A stretch of 17,481 bases of DNA. Origin: DATESG01 sp035270925. GTDB lineage: Bacteria > Bacillota_I > Bacilli_A > RFN20 > CAG-826. Made by a program: the position numbers and the translations under genes. The DNA lies in the NCBI GenBank assembly GCA_035270925.1, contig DATESG010000040.1:1-17481 (forward strand). The letters run 5' to 3'. This document shows, piece after piece, positions 6,822 to 15,630 of this stretch. How positions within the stretch are numbered: the first letter of the stretch is position 1; every line of letters begins with the position of its first letter. The notes under the pieces are model-generated. The model searched no databases. It was not told the DNA's origin and saw only the letters and a list, made by a program, of their open reading frames with translations.

Positions 6822-6851
6822 TCGAAACTCTATCGTTACATAATTTATAAT
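6822..6851 (+). promoter_or_regulatory. Operon promoter candidate with candidate operator 2
   Basis: TATAAT at 6846-6851 is a perfect -10 hexamer about 48 bp before the first glycosidase gene. The -35 is weak. The -35 and spacer region carries TCGAAACTCTATCG (6822-6835), which on the minus strand reads CGATAGAGTTTCGA and matches operator 1 with one base of length difference. A second TATAAT at 6789-6794 lacks a usable -35. The divergent gap of 245 bp has no reading frame of note. Confidence 0.45.
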
Positions 6852-6898
6852 CACAAAATAATTGGCTTTTCTGCGATTAGCTGTTATAAAGGAGTCCC

Positions 6899-8095
6899 AT
6901 GAATAAAACAATGATGATGCTCACGATTACATCCTTAATTCTCACTGGTTGTCAAAACCCAGTGGAGAGTTTTTCATCATCATCATCAGAACACACGGAA
7001 ATCACCTCGAGCGAAAACTTTAGTAGTAGTGATGGCTCGACCATGCCAGTTAGTGAAGAAATAAGTTCGACAACTAGTGAAACTCATCAAGAGTCTAGTG
7101 AAAATATGCAGGAGTCAGTTGAAATGAGTAAAGCTCAAGTTAATTACTCTAATCCCCGGTACACGAATGGCGAATTCGCTGACCCAACCGGAGTTTATGA
7201 CGAAGTTAGTAATACCTATTGGTTATTTGCCACTGGAGGCAGAACACTTAAATCAGTCGATATGGTCAATTGGTATCCATATGGAGTTGCTTTTAATCCA
7301 TTGCCAAATTGGGGAACTCCAGGTGCTGGTTTATGGGCACCGGATGTGACTAAAGTTGCCGATAAATACGTAATGTATTATTCACTTTCGACCTGGGGAG
7401 ATGCTAATCCCGGAATTGGGGTTGCCTATGCGTATAGTCCGGAAGGACCTTGGATTGATAACGGTGAATTATTCCGTTCACAAGCAATTGGTGTCAACAA
7501 TTCAATTGATGCCCATGCTTTTGTTACTCAAGAAAACAAGGTGTTTCTTGTTTGGGGTTCAATGCGCGGCAACTATATTGTTGAACTTACTAGTGACGGT
7601 CTTAACCTCAAAGATGGTTCCGTTGCCGAAGCGAATAAAACAAAAATCCGGGTTGCGGGTCTTGATACTTCGGTTGGATGGACAGTGGAAACCTATGAAG
7701 GTGCCTATGTGTTATGGCATAATGGGTATTATTACTTGATGCTTTCCAAGGGAACTTGCTGTCAAGGAGTTAATTCAACTTATAATGTGGTCGTTGGCCG
7801 TTCGCCAACGCCGACGGGACCATATCTAGATAATAATGGCCTTGACCTACGAGGTCGCGACCGTGGAAAATTAATGTTAAAGGGCAATGATGCGTTTTTT
7901 GGCCCTGGACACCACACAATCTTACAAGACCGTGAGGGTGATTATTGGATGTATTATCACGCGTTTACGAAAACTAGCGGTAATAATCGTGTCTTAATGA
8001 TGGATAAAATTATTTGGGACCAACAAGGCTGGCCGTATATTGAAAATCTTGAGCCATCTAATTCCAATCTAGCTGGTCCTATCTATTTGCAATAA
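6899..8095 (+). CDS. GH43 arabinanase-type lipoprotein (first copy)
   Basis: The 398-residue product has a lipoprotein signal (LTGC, Cys18), a long Ser/Glu tether to about residue 80, then a single five-bladed GH43 beta-propeller. The expected catalytic triad is visible: Asp95 in FADPTG (base), Asp204 in NSIDAHAF (pKa modulator) and Glu267 in YEGAYV (acid). GPGHH (335-339) fits the metal-binding His. TCCQGVNSTYNVVVGRS (286-302), with adjacent cysteines, resembles endo-1,5-alpha-L-arabinanases. It should cut or trim arabinan-type chains at the outer membrane face. Exact specificity (endo-arabinanase, arabinofuranosidase or xylosidase) cannot be settled by eye. First gene of the operon, with AAAGGAG at 6888-6894 and a short four-base spacing. 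Confidence 0.88.
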   Translation: MNKTMMMLTITSLILTGCQNPVESFSSSSSEHTEITSSENFSSSDGSTMPVSEEISSTTSETHQESSENMQESVEMSKAQVNYSNPRYTNGEFADPTGVYDEVSNTYWLFATGGRTLKSVDMVNWYPYGVAFNPLPNWGTPGAGLWAPDVTKVADKYVMYYSLSTWGDANPGIGVAYAYSPEGPWIDNGELFRSQAIGVNNSIDAHAFVTQENKVFLVWGSMRGNYIVELTSDGLNLKDGSVAEANKTKIRVAGLDTSVGWTVETYEGAYVLWHNGYYYLMLSKGTCCQGVNSTYNVVVGRSPTPTGPYLDNNGLDLRGRDRGKLMLKGNDAFFGPGHHTILQDREGDYWMYYHAFTKTSGNNRVLMMDKIIWDQQGWPYIENLEPSNSNLAGPIYLQ

Positions 8096-8110
8096 AGAAA
8101 GGAGCAATTG

Positions 8111-9256
8111 ATGAAAAAACTATCCTTATTATTATATGTTTCAACAATCCTCTTAGTGTCATGTGGAGGAACAACTAGTTCCCAACCATCTAACACAGAG
8201 CAAACCTCTAATTTTATTGAAAGCTCATCTGATATTGAAACAACTGCTAATCCACCAAGTAGCAGTGAAGCTATTGCAAGCGTCGAACTTAGTCAATCGC
8301 TTTATCAAAACCCGGTGATTGCCACAGATTTTCCTGATCCTTCTGTCGTTCGTGATGAAGACGGATATTTTTACGCGTTTGCCACCGGAGCGAAGATGGC
8401 AAAATCACGTGATTTAGGAACATGGGAACTAATTGGCAATGCTATTTCGCGGCCAACTTGGGGAAGCAAAAACGCTGCAATTTGGGCCCCAGAAGTTAAA
8501 CAAATTGGGGAACAATATGTAATGTATTATTCACTATCAGTTTGGGATGATCCAAATCCTGGCATCGGTGTCGCGACCGCCCCACACCCGGCCGGACCAT
8601 GGACTGACCATGGAAAATTATTCAATTCACTAGAAATCGGGGTTAATAACTCGATTGATCCTGTTGCCTTTGTCGATGAGGGACGCGTCTATTTGATTTG
8701 GGGTTCATTCCGCGGTTTATACGGGATTGAACTTACAAGTGACGGTCTAGGCTTTATTGATGGAGAAGTAAGTAGTGCCGCGGCTAATAAAGTTCTGGTC
8801 GCTGGTTATGAGACTTCGCGTCCTCTCGAGGTAAATACTTATGAAGCGCCATATATCATCAAAAAAGGTCAATATTATTACTTATTTGTCAGTAATGGTC
8901 AATGTTGTGGCGGCGCCTATTCTTATAATGTACGGGTCGGCCGTTCAACTAGCGTATTAGGAGTTTATAAAGACAAACTAAATCGTGACTTAAAAGCCGG
9001 GGATGTGGGAACATATGTTGTTTATGGTTCAACACAATTTAAGGCGACCGGTCATAACTCCGTGGTCATTGACGATGAGGGTACGTATTGGATGCTATAT
9101 CATGGCTATCCGGAAAACGTCACTAATCGCCGCGTAATGTTGCTCGACCAATTAATGTGGGATGAAGATGGCTTCCCCCACACATTAGGATATACGGCAA
9201 GTAATAACCGCAAACCTGGGCCAAAACTATATTTGACTACGCTAACAGATAATTAA
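8111..9256 (+). CDS. GH43 arabinanase-type lipoprotein (second copy)
   Basis: The 381-residue product has lipobox Cys18 (LVSC), a Ser/Thr-rich tether to about 60, and a GH43 propeller. Catalytic candidates are Asp76 in FPDPSV, Asp183 in NSIDPVAF and Glu245 in YEAPYI; TGHNS (313-317) supplies the structural His. The Cys-Cys pair is kept (265-266) but the loop after it is shorter (CCGGAYSYNVRVGRS) than in its two paralogues, as is the loop before IWAPEV (124-129). It may therefore have a different subsite shape. The ATG at 8111 is preferred to the in-frame TTG at 8108, because AGAAAGGAG (8096-8104) is then six bases away. It follows the first copy by 15 bp. Confidence 0.88.
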   Translation: MKKLSLLLYVSTILLVSCGGTTSSQPSNTEQTSNFIESSSDIETTANPPSSSEAIASVELSQSLYQNPVIATDFPDPSVVRDEDGYFYAFATGAKMAKSRDLGTWELIGNAISRPTWGSKNAAIWAPEVKQIGEQYVMYYSLSVWDDPNPGIGVATAPHPAGPWTDHGKLFNSLEIGVNNSIDPVAFVDEGRVYLIWGSFRGLYGIELTSDGLGFIDGEVSSAAANKVLVAGYETSRPLEVNTYEAPYIIKKGQYYYLFVSNGQCCGGAYSYNVRVGRSTSVLGVYKDKLNRDLKAGDVGTYVVYGSTQFKATGHNSVVIDDEGTYWMLYHGYPENVTNRRVMLLDQLMWDEDGFPHTLGYTASNNRKPGPKLYLTTLTDN

Positions 9257-9286
9257 GATTACTGAAAAAACAATTAAGGAGGCAGT

Positions 9287-11335
9287 ATGAAAAATAAGAA
9301 ACTACTACTATTACCACTGATGATGATGTTGACTTTAAGTGCGTGTGGACCGAATGTGTCATCGCAAGAAAGTGAAAACTCATCAACAACTTCAGAACAG
9401 ATTTCAGGCAATGACTCGCAAGATTCGCTACCTAGCTCACAAGGTCAACACGGAATTACGTGGAGTGGGATTGAAAGTACCGTCGTTCAATTAGGTGATG
9501 AGTTCGACCTACTTGAAGGTGTTAAGGCTTATGACGGGATTGACGGCGAGTTAGAAGTAGTGATTGAAGAAGATGATTTCTTTACGCCTAACTACGTTTC
9601 AGGTTACACAATTACCTATAGTGCGACCAACTCTGTTAATACAAAATCAATTCAATATCGCAGCATAAACGTTGTTAAAGGTGTTAACGTCCAAAATGGT
9701 AGCTTTGAATTTCAAAAAGCTTATTGGACTTTTGATCAACCTGGTGGCACGGGGACTTTTACTGTGAGCAATGAAGAAGCTCATATTAGTGTGACCCGGG
9801 CGGGAACCGAAGCCTGGGCGCTGCAACTTTATCAAACAGGCATCCAGTTCGAAGCCAATACAACCTATGAATTATCATTTAAGGCCAAGAGTAATTATGG
9901 ACGCTCAATTAGTGCGGGCTTTGAAAACGTTTCTAATAACTATTCGATGATGGTTCCCGGCTATCAAGCCGTTGAACTAACGAGTGAGTATACGAAATAT
10001 TCAGTCTATGCCACGACAACGGCGGCAGTAGGCTTTGTTAAGGCCGTTATTTACATCGGCCAAAACCTCCCAATTGATGCGACCGCGTCAAATACTAATC
10101 CAATTGATTTGACACTTGATGATATTCGCGTCAGACAAGTCGAAGTTGCGCCAACAGAAAAGCGTGCAACATTCACTAACGTGGCCGACGTGAGCATTTC
10201 TAGTAAAGACCAATTTGATTTACTAGCACCGGCAAGCGTTGTCGATTATCAAGGTAATGACATTACAGACCGTGTCGAAATTTGGGGTGCAGTTCCAATT
10301 TCGGTTAATGCTAATACAAGAATGATGATTTCTTACCGTGTTGTTGATGATGAAGGAAACTTCTCGTTCCATAACCGTAGTATTCATTATTCAATCGCCA
10401 AAGCTCATCCTTACAATTTAATTAATAGTGATTTCACTAATGGTTTCCAAGGTTGGGTTGCTGATGTAAACCAAACAAACGGAACCGCGAAGGCCGATTT
10501 CGAAGCCGTTGAAGGTCAAATGGATGTCAAAATTAGCAATGGTAGTAATGACAACTGGCATATTCAACTTTATCAACAAGGAATCAGCATTAATAGTGGC
10601 AAAATTTATCGGACGACGATTGTCGCTAAAGCTTCAGTCGCCCGAAGAATGACAATCGAAATTTCTAATCCGGCCCAAAGTTTTGCTAAAGTTGCTTCAG
10701 ACTTGCTTGAGTTAACTACGGAGTTTCAAACCTTCGTTCTCGAATTTAAAGCTAGTGTTTCCACTAACGCGAAATTCTCTCTTCTCTTAGGTGGACAAGG
10801 CGCAAATACTGTGAGTATTGATCGCTTTGAAAACGAAGAAATCACCGCTGGAGAAGCAACGACAATCGACTTTAGAACTTATCAAGATTATCAAGTCGTC
10901 AATGGCGATTTCAATTATGGCTTCTATGCTTGGAGTAAAGAAGCAACATATGGTGCTGACATTGTCTTCACCGAAGATCGTGCTAATAATAGCGTAATCC
11001 TCGATGTGATTAATGGTTCGACCGCTGATTGGCACGCACAAATATCCCAAGATGGCCGTAAGTTCGCCGCGGGGAAAACCTATACGATTACGGTTGAAAT
11101 CGAAGCAACCCTGCCCACGACACTCGCCTTAGAAGCAGTCAACGTGATGACTGGGCCTGATAGTATCAACCAAACATTAGTTAAAACCTCGATTGCCGTC
11201 ACCTCAACAAAATCATCTTTTACCACATCGTTTAGCCCAACAGTGGCATATAACACAGGCAAAATTAGTCTGCTGATTGGCTTGAGTGATATTTCAACAA
11301 TTACTGTCCACTCATTGCTTGTCACGGTTGCTTAA
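9287..11335 (+). CDS. Non-catalytic lipoprotein with three CBM4/9-like modules
   Basis: The 682-residue product has lipobox Cys20 (LSAC) and a Ser-rich tether. A bacterial Ig/DUF5011-like domain (about 56-130) follows, then a CBM4/9-type beta-sandwich (137-283), a second Ig-like domain (about 294-370), and two more CBM4/9-like modules (380-515 and 539-682). Each module opens with Asn-Gly/Ser-x-Phe (NGSF, NSDF, NGDF). Each also has a W-x2-Q-[LI]-x-Q-x-G signature (Trp177, Trp424, Trp582), followed by a strand and Tyr-Thr/Glu/Arg, as in carbohydrate-binding families 4 and 9. No catalytic domain is present. It probably holds the polysaccharide at the cell surface for the neighbouring GH43 enzymes. 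AAGGAGG at 9276-9282 fixes the start. The ligand is unknown. Confidence 0.82.
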   Translation: MKNKKLLLLPLMMMLTLSACGPNVSSQESENSSTTSEQISGNDSQDSLPSSQGQHGITWSGIESTVVQLGDEFDLLEGVKAYDGIDGELEVVIEEDDFFTPNYVSGYTITYSATNSVNTKSIQYRSINVVKGVNVQNGSFEFQKAYWTFDQPGGTGTFTVSNEEAHISVTRAGTEAWALQLYQTGIQFEANTTYELSFKAKSNYGRSISAGFENVSNNYSMMVPGYQAVELTSEYTKYSVYATTTAAVGFVKAVIYIGQNLPIDATASNTNPIDLTLDDIRVRQVEVAPTEKRATFTNVADVSISSKDQFDLLAPASVVDYQGNDITDRVEIWGAVPISVNANTRMMISYRVVDDEGNFSFHNRSIHYSIAKAHPYNLINSDFTNGFQGWVADVNQTNGTAKADFEAVEGQMDVKISNGSNDNWHIQLYQQGISINSGKIYRTTIVAKASVARRMTIEISNPAQSFAKVASDLLELTTEFQTFVLEFKASVSTNAKFSLLLGGQGANTVSIDRFENEEITAGEATTIDFRTYQDYQVVNGDFNYGFYAWSKEATYGADIVFTEDRANNSVILDVINGSTADWHAQISQDGRKFAAGKTYTITVEIEATLPTTLALEAVNVMTGPDSINQTLVKTSIAVTSTKSSFTTSFSPTVAYNTGKISLLIGLSDISTITVHSLLVTVA

Positions 11336-11336
11336 G

Positions 11337-12470
11337 ATGAAAGGGCGCTTACGCTTAATCATTACTCCGCTCTTGTTTAGCATGATTTTGACGGGTTGTG
11401 GCCCAGTGCCTAGTGAACAAGTCTCAACTAGTGAGGAAAGCAACCCCATTTCTAGCGAAGTAGTGAATCCTAACTACACCAACCCGGTCTTTGAACCCGT
11501 TTTAGCGGACCCTTCGATTATTCGTGGTGATGACGGAATCTTCTATGCTTACGGCACACAAGATAATGCATTATGGGGTGAGTATTATGGCGTCAAGTAT
11601 GGACCAATTCTCTCAAGTCCGGATCTTGTAAATTGGACTTATGAAGATGCTGTCTTTAAAGTTTCAACCCTCCCTAATTGGGGGACACTCGGCGCGGGTA
11701 TTTGGGCGCCTGATGTGATCAAATTAGGTGATAAGTACTTATATTATTATTCACTCTCAACTTGGGGTGATCCTGACCCAGGAATTGGGGTTGCTAGTAG
11801 CAATGCTCCGCTTGGACCGTGGACAGATCACGGCAAAGTATTTACTTCTAGTGAAGTCGGTGTTGGTAACTCCATTGATGCGGCCGTAGTCGTTGAGGAT
11901 GGTCGTGTCTTTATGGCCTGGGGTTCATTCATTGGTATTTATGCGATTGAGTTAACCGCAGATGGCTTAGGCTTATTAAATCCGGCCACGGCTAAGACTG
12001 ATAAGATTCTCCTCGCGGGAATTGATAACGGTCGTTGGGATATTAACAATCATGAAGGAGTCTACTTTAAAAAAATCAATGGCTACTACTACATGTTTCT
12101 TTCAACCGGGACGTGTTGTCAGGGTCTAAATTCTTCATATCGTGTCCTCGTTGCCCGTAGTGAAAACTTGCTAGGGCCCTATGTTGACCACAATAATCTA
12201 GCGATGGCCAATGCCCAAAATCGCGGTTCGCCAGTCGTATCCGGCAATGAACGCTTTGTTGGGGTCGGACATAATTCAATTATCGAAGATGATGCCGGTG
12301 ATTATTGGATTCTCTATCACGGCTTTGATACAACTAAAGAAGCCCAATACGGAACCACCAACCGTAGAACACTGCTAATTGATAAGTTGGAGTGGACTAA
12401 CGATGGATGGCCCTATGTGCAGAATCAAGGTGCTAGCAGTAGCGCCACAAAACCTTACATAAATTTATAG
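11337..12470 (+). CDS. GH43 arabinanase-type lipoprotein (third copy)
   Basis: The 377-residue product starts MKGRLRLIITPLLF, has lipobox Cys21 (LTGC), a short tether and a GH43 propeller. Catalytic candidates are Asp58 in LADPSI, Asp181 in NSIDAAVV and Glu240 in HEGVYF; VGHNS (310-314) carries the structural His. TCCQGLNSSYRVLVARS (259-275) matches the first copy. It has an insertion around DNALWGEYYGVKYGP (76-90) absent from the other two, near the substrate cleft. The ATG at 11337 lies one base after the previous stop without a good Shine-Dalgarno, so coupling is likely. An upstream in-frame ATG at 11286 would spoil the signal peptide. Confidence 0.87.
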   Translation: MKGRLRLIITPLLFSMILTGCGPVPSEQVSTSEESNPISSEVVNPNYTNPVFEPVLADPSIIRGDDGIFYAYGTQDNALWGEYYGVKYGPILSSPDLVNWTYEDAVFKVSTLPNWGTLGAGIWAPDVIKLGDKYLYYYSLSTWGDPDPGIGVASSNAPLGPWTDHGKVFTSSEVGVGNSIDAAVVVEDGRVFMAWGSFIGIYAIELTADGLGLLNPATAKTDKILLAGIDNGRWDINNHEGVYFKKINGYYYMFLSTGTCCQGLNSSYRVLVARSENLLGPYVDHNNLAMANAQNRGSPVVSGNERFVGVGHNSIIEDDAGDYWILYHGFDTTKEAQYGTTNRRTLLIDKLEWTNDGWPYVQNQGASSSATKPYINL

Positions 12471-12478
12471 GAGGAACT

Positions 12479-13795
12479 ATGAAAACTAAAAATATTAGCT
12501 TGTTTGGCTTACTAGGAGTTTTACTTCTTAGTGCCTGTGGTCCAACCCCAGGTGAGAGTATCTCGCAAGAACCAGTTTCGATGGATAGTGAAGGGAACAT
12601 CATCTTTAACGATGTGCAAATCACTTATGGTAATCCGATTACGGGTAGTGACGGGACGGCAATGAGAAGACTCGTCCGTGAATTCAACGCTGAATTCGAG
12701 GGACAAATTAACGTTCAAGAAACCTTTATGTCGGAACTAGAATATTACGAATCACTCAATATCACAATTCCAATGAAACGCGCGTATGACGTGGCCCTTG
12801 TTCACTCATATAAAGTTGCGGCTTTTGCCAATAAAAATTTGCTCTTTCCAATTGCAGATTTAATTGAAGAAGCCAAAATTGAAATTTCGCGCGAAGATTA
12901 CTTACCAGACGTATTTGATTCAATGTTATTTGATGAGCAACTATACGGAGTCCCCCTTGATATTCATACAACCGTACTTTATTACAATCAGGATTTACTT
13001 GATCAATATTCAGCAACGGTACCAACTAAACGCAGCGAGCTCATCGCCGCCGCAAAAAAAATGCCTAACACCAATGCGGGTGGCTGGGGAATGCCACTTG
13101 CCGCGGCATGGCCGAGCGAATATATTTATACAACCGCCTTTTATCAATTTGGCGGGGTCGAAATTGATAGTGAAGCTAATCCATCATATAACAATCAAAT
13201 CGGGGTTGATGCACTTAAATCAGTCGCGGATTTAATCCACGTTGAAAAAATCTCACCCCTTAATGTTTCGGTTGATAGTGACTTAATGTTATTTAATCAA
13301 GGTAAAGCCATGTTCCATATTAACGGGGACTGGATGATTAATAGCATGAAAGAATCAGGCATCAATTTTGGCGTCACTTCGCTTTCAAAGATGTTTAACG
13401 AAACAGGCGCATCCGCGGATAAAATGGCCAGTCGCGCCCATACATTCGTCCTGCCACAAGGTCGTAATCAAACCCTTAAACAACAAGCCTCACTGACCTT
13501 CATGAAATGGATGACCGAACATGCTTATATTTGGGCAGAAGGTGGCGGTCACGTCCCTGCCAGTAATATTGCCCGTGAAAGTGAAGAATATTTAGCCCTT
13601 CCCCATCACGCAGATTACGGAAATGTTCTTGATTTCAAATTAAATCCAACTTCACCATATTACTACGAAGCTTTTTCTCCGGTTTTCCAACAAGTAACTA
13701 AAGCCTTACAAACGCCTAGTTACAATGCGCTTGAATTACTTAATCAAGCCGCTTCAGAAGGTCGTCAATTAGTCCTTGAGGCTAAATCCTCCTAA
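12479..13795 (+). CDS. ABC sugar-binding lipoprotein (CUT1, SBP_bac_1)
   Basis: The 438-residue product has lipobox Cys20 (LSAC) and the architecture of extracellular solute-binding family 1. An early strand VQITYG leads to a helix ending in FNAEFEG; YDVALVHS (about 101-108) is the YDV[VA] strand after it. YGVPLDIHTTVLYYNQDLL is the hinge-proximal signature of sugar-binding proteins. MFHINGDWMI, in the second lobe, is the usual G-x-W segment. It should deliver an oligosaccharide, likely released by the upstream GH43 enzymes, to the two permeases encoded next. AGGAGG overlaps the preceding stop codon (12469-12474). The substrate is inferred from context. Confidence 0.92.
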   Translation: MKTKNISLFGLLGVLLLSACGPTPGESISQEPVSMDSEGNIIFNDVQITYGNPITGSDGTAMRRLVREFNAEFEGQINVQETFMSELEYYESLNITIPMKRAYDVALVHSYKVAAFANKNLLFPIADLIEEAKIEISREDYLPDVFDSMLFDEQLYGVPLDIHTTVLYYNQDLLDQYSATVPTKRSELIAAAKKMPNTNAGGWGMPLAAAWPSEYIYTTAFYQFGGVEIDSEANPSYNNQIGVDALKSVADLIHVEKISPLNVSVDSDLMLFNQGKAMFHINGDWMINSMKESGINFGVTSLSKMFNETGASADKMASRAHTFVLPQGRNQTLKQQASLTFMKWMTEHAYIWAEGGGHVPASNIARESEEYLALPHHADYGNVLDFKLNPTSPYYYEAFSPVFQQVTKALQTPSYNALELLNQAASEGRQLVLEAKSS

Positions 13796-13805
13796 GGAGT
13801 TAATC

Positions 13806-14756
13806 ATGATGGAAGCTAGAGTTAAACCAAAAAAGTCTAAATTAAAGCGCCTCTTAGTAATTGCTAAGAAGAACTGGGTGATTGCCCTCCTCGCGGCACC
13901 ATTTTTAGTAATGTTTGCCGTCTTCTTTGTTTACCCACTTTTCTATGGTGCCTACATTAGTCTCTTTAAATGGAATTTATTTGACAGCTCGGCTTCCGTC
14001 TTTGTCGGTCTCGAGAATTATCAAAAGATTCTCTTTGGCGTCGGTGAGATTACTTTATGGTCGCAATACTTTTGGAATGCACTTAAAAACACACTTATTT
14101 TCGTTGTTTTTAGTGTCTTTCTGCTTATTACGATTCCACTTTTTATCGCAATCTTACTTGACCTTGAACCACGTTTTTATAAATTGTTCAGAGTATTATT
14201 CTTTCTTCCAACGATTCTTTCCGTTTCGGCGGTGGCAATTATTTTTAAGTGGCAATTTGATACCAACAATGGATTTGTTAACGCGTTTATTGAATTATTT
14301 GGCTTTGACCGTGTTAGTTGGCTTAACTCTCAACCCGGAGCGTGGATTGCAATTCTTGTCACCACTGTTTGGTGGACGATTGGCACTAACACCGTTATCT
14401 TTAGTGCGGGCTTAAAAGAAGTTGATAAACAAATGTATGAGGCCGCTGAATTAGAAGGCTGCAACTATCCGCAGGTGTTATGGTACATCTCGTTACCAAG
14501 TATTCGCCCGCAGATGTTTCTGGCGATGATTAACACGACAATTGCAAGTTTTGGTATTTATGGTCAAGCAGAAATTCTCACGGCAGGCGGACCTGATCGT
14601 TCGACAACCGTGATGATGATGGTCATCCGCGGATTATTAACCGGAGCCAATGCCCAACCAGGACTTGCCACCGCGATGGCCATTCTTTTCGGGCTGTTAA
14701 TTATGGCGGTGGGCAGTGCGCAGGCCATTTACAATAAAAAGAAAGGGGCGGCATAA
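13806..14756 (+). CDS. CUT1 ABC sugar permease (MalF/AraP/UgpA-like)
   Basis: The 316-residue membrane protein starts with a basic cytosolic segment and has about six membrane helices, the first around 24-48. The ABC-ATPase docking loop is clear: EAAELEG (212-218) followed by LP at 230-231. The C-terminal half has GGPDRSTTVM (261-270), typical of this subunit. The start at 13806 is chosen because AAGGAG (13794-13799), overlapping the stop of the binding protein gene, lies six bases upstream; a start at 13776 would overlap that gene by 20 bases. It pairs with the next permease to form the channel of a sugar importer. Confidence 0.93.
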   Translation: MMEARVKPKKSKLKRLLVIAKKNWVIALLAAPFLVMFAVFFVYPLFYGAYISLFKWNLFDSSASVFVGLENYQKILFGVGEITLWSQYFWNALKNTLIFVVFSVFLLITIPLFIAILLDLEPRFYKLFRVLFFLPTILSVSAVAIIFKWQFDTNNGFVNAFIELFGFDRVSWLNSQPGAWIAILVTTVWWTIGTNTVIFSAGLKEVDKQMYEAAELEGCNYPQVLWYISLPSIRPQMFLAMINTTIASFGIYGQAEILTAGGPDRSTTVMMMVIRGLLTGANAQPGLATAMAILFGLLIMAVGSAQAIYNKKKGAA

Positions 14757-14758
14757 AT

Positions 14759-15619
14759 ATGGCAATTAGAGCATCGAAAAAAAGACGGAAAATTGTCGCT
14801 TTCTGGATTTTGCTTGTTTTAGCAATTATTTGGATCTTCCCACTTTTATGGGCCCTTGGCACCTCATTTAAATCAACCCAAGAAATAACTAATAATGTCC
14901 TCGCAATTATCCCTAATAAGTTTACCTTTGATAACTATAGGAATCTATTTGCTAATTATGATGTTTATCCAATCTTTAGTTGGTTACGCAATTCCTTTTT
15001 AGTTGCGACAATTCATACACTTTTATATGTTTTTATTATTAGTATGGCCGCTTATGCTTTTGGAGTCGCACGCTGGAAGGGTCGTAATTTCATTTTCGGA
15101 ATTATTCTTGCAACGATGATGATTCCTGGCGTTATTAATACGATCCCGGTCTTTTCGATGGTCATTGAATTTGGCTGGTTAGACTTTGACATTACTTCCT
15201 TCTTGGCGCTAATTATGCCAGGTCTTGGTGGTGTGTTTGGTCTGTTTATTGTCCGTCAATTCTTCCTAGGCATTCCCTATGAGCTAATTGAGAGTGCAAA
15301 ATTAGAAGGCTTAGGGCATGCGGGAATTTTCTTTAAGCTTGTTTTACCTTTAGGAAAATCAGCGTTGATGGTTGCGGGCTTATTTGCCTTTATGGCGACA
15401 TGGAATGATTATTTATGGCCTTCAATTATTGCCTCAGTCATTCAAAATCCACAGTTTTATACATTGCAAACGGGTCTCGCGACGATGCAAAGTAATACGA
15501 ACTATGAATATGGACAAACGATGGCTGCTGCCATTGTTTCAATCATTCCTGTACTAATTGTTTATATGTTTGTGCAAGATAAAATTATTGAAGGTGTCTC
15601 GCACACCGGATTCAAGTAG
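14759..15619 (+). CDS. CUT1 ABC sugar permease (MalG/AraQ/UgpE-like)
   Basis: The 286-residue membrane protein has about six helices. Its ATPase docking loop is ESAKLEG (178-184) followed by LP at 196-197. The N-terminal FPLLWALGTSFKS (27-39) and the central TWNDYLWP (214-221) are typical of the second CUT1 permease. It starts two bases after the first permease stop, with AAAGGGG (14742-14747) as ribosome binding site, so the two subunits are made together. No ATPase gene follows; in many Gram-positive bacteria CUT1 importers share one MsmX/MsmK-type ATPase encoded elsewhere. Confidence 0.94.
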   Translation: MAIRASKKRRKIVAFWILLVLAIIWIFPLLWALGTSFKSTQEITNNVLAIIPNKFTFDNYRNLFANYDVYPIFSWLRNSFLVATIHTLLYVFIISMAAYAFGVARWKGRNFIFGIILATMMIPGVINTIPVFSMVIEFGWLDFDITSFLALIMPGLGGVFGLFIVRQFFLGIPYELIESAKLEGLGHAGIFFKLVLPLGKSALMVAGLFAFMATWNDYLWPSIIASVIQNPQFYTLQTGLATMQSNTNYEYGQTMAAAIVSIIPVLIVYMFVQDKIIEGVSHTGFK

Positions 15620-15630
15620 GAGAGTAAAAT

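Noticed and set aside
8108..8110. TTG as start of the second GH43 gene
   Set aside because: The ATG immediately after it has ideal spacing from AGAAAGGAG and gives a normal lipoprotein signal peptide.
11286..11336. Upstream ATG for the third GH43 gene, overlapping the CBM gene
   Set aside because: It adds 17 residues before a complete lipoprotein signal peptide and has no ribosome binding site; ATG at 11337 fits.
13776..13805. Upstream start for the first permease
   Set aside because: It would overlap the binding-protein gene. AAGGAG is correctly spaced only for the ATG at 13806.
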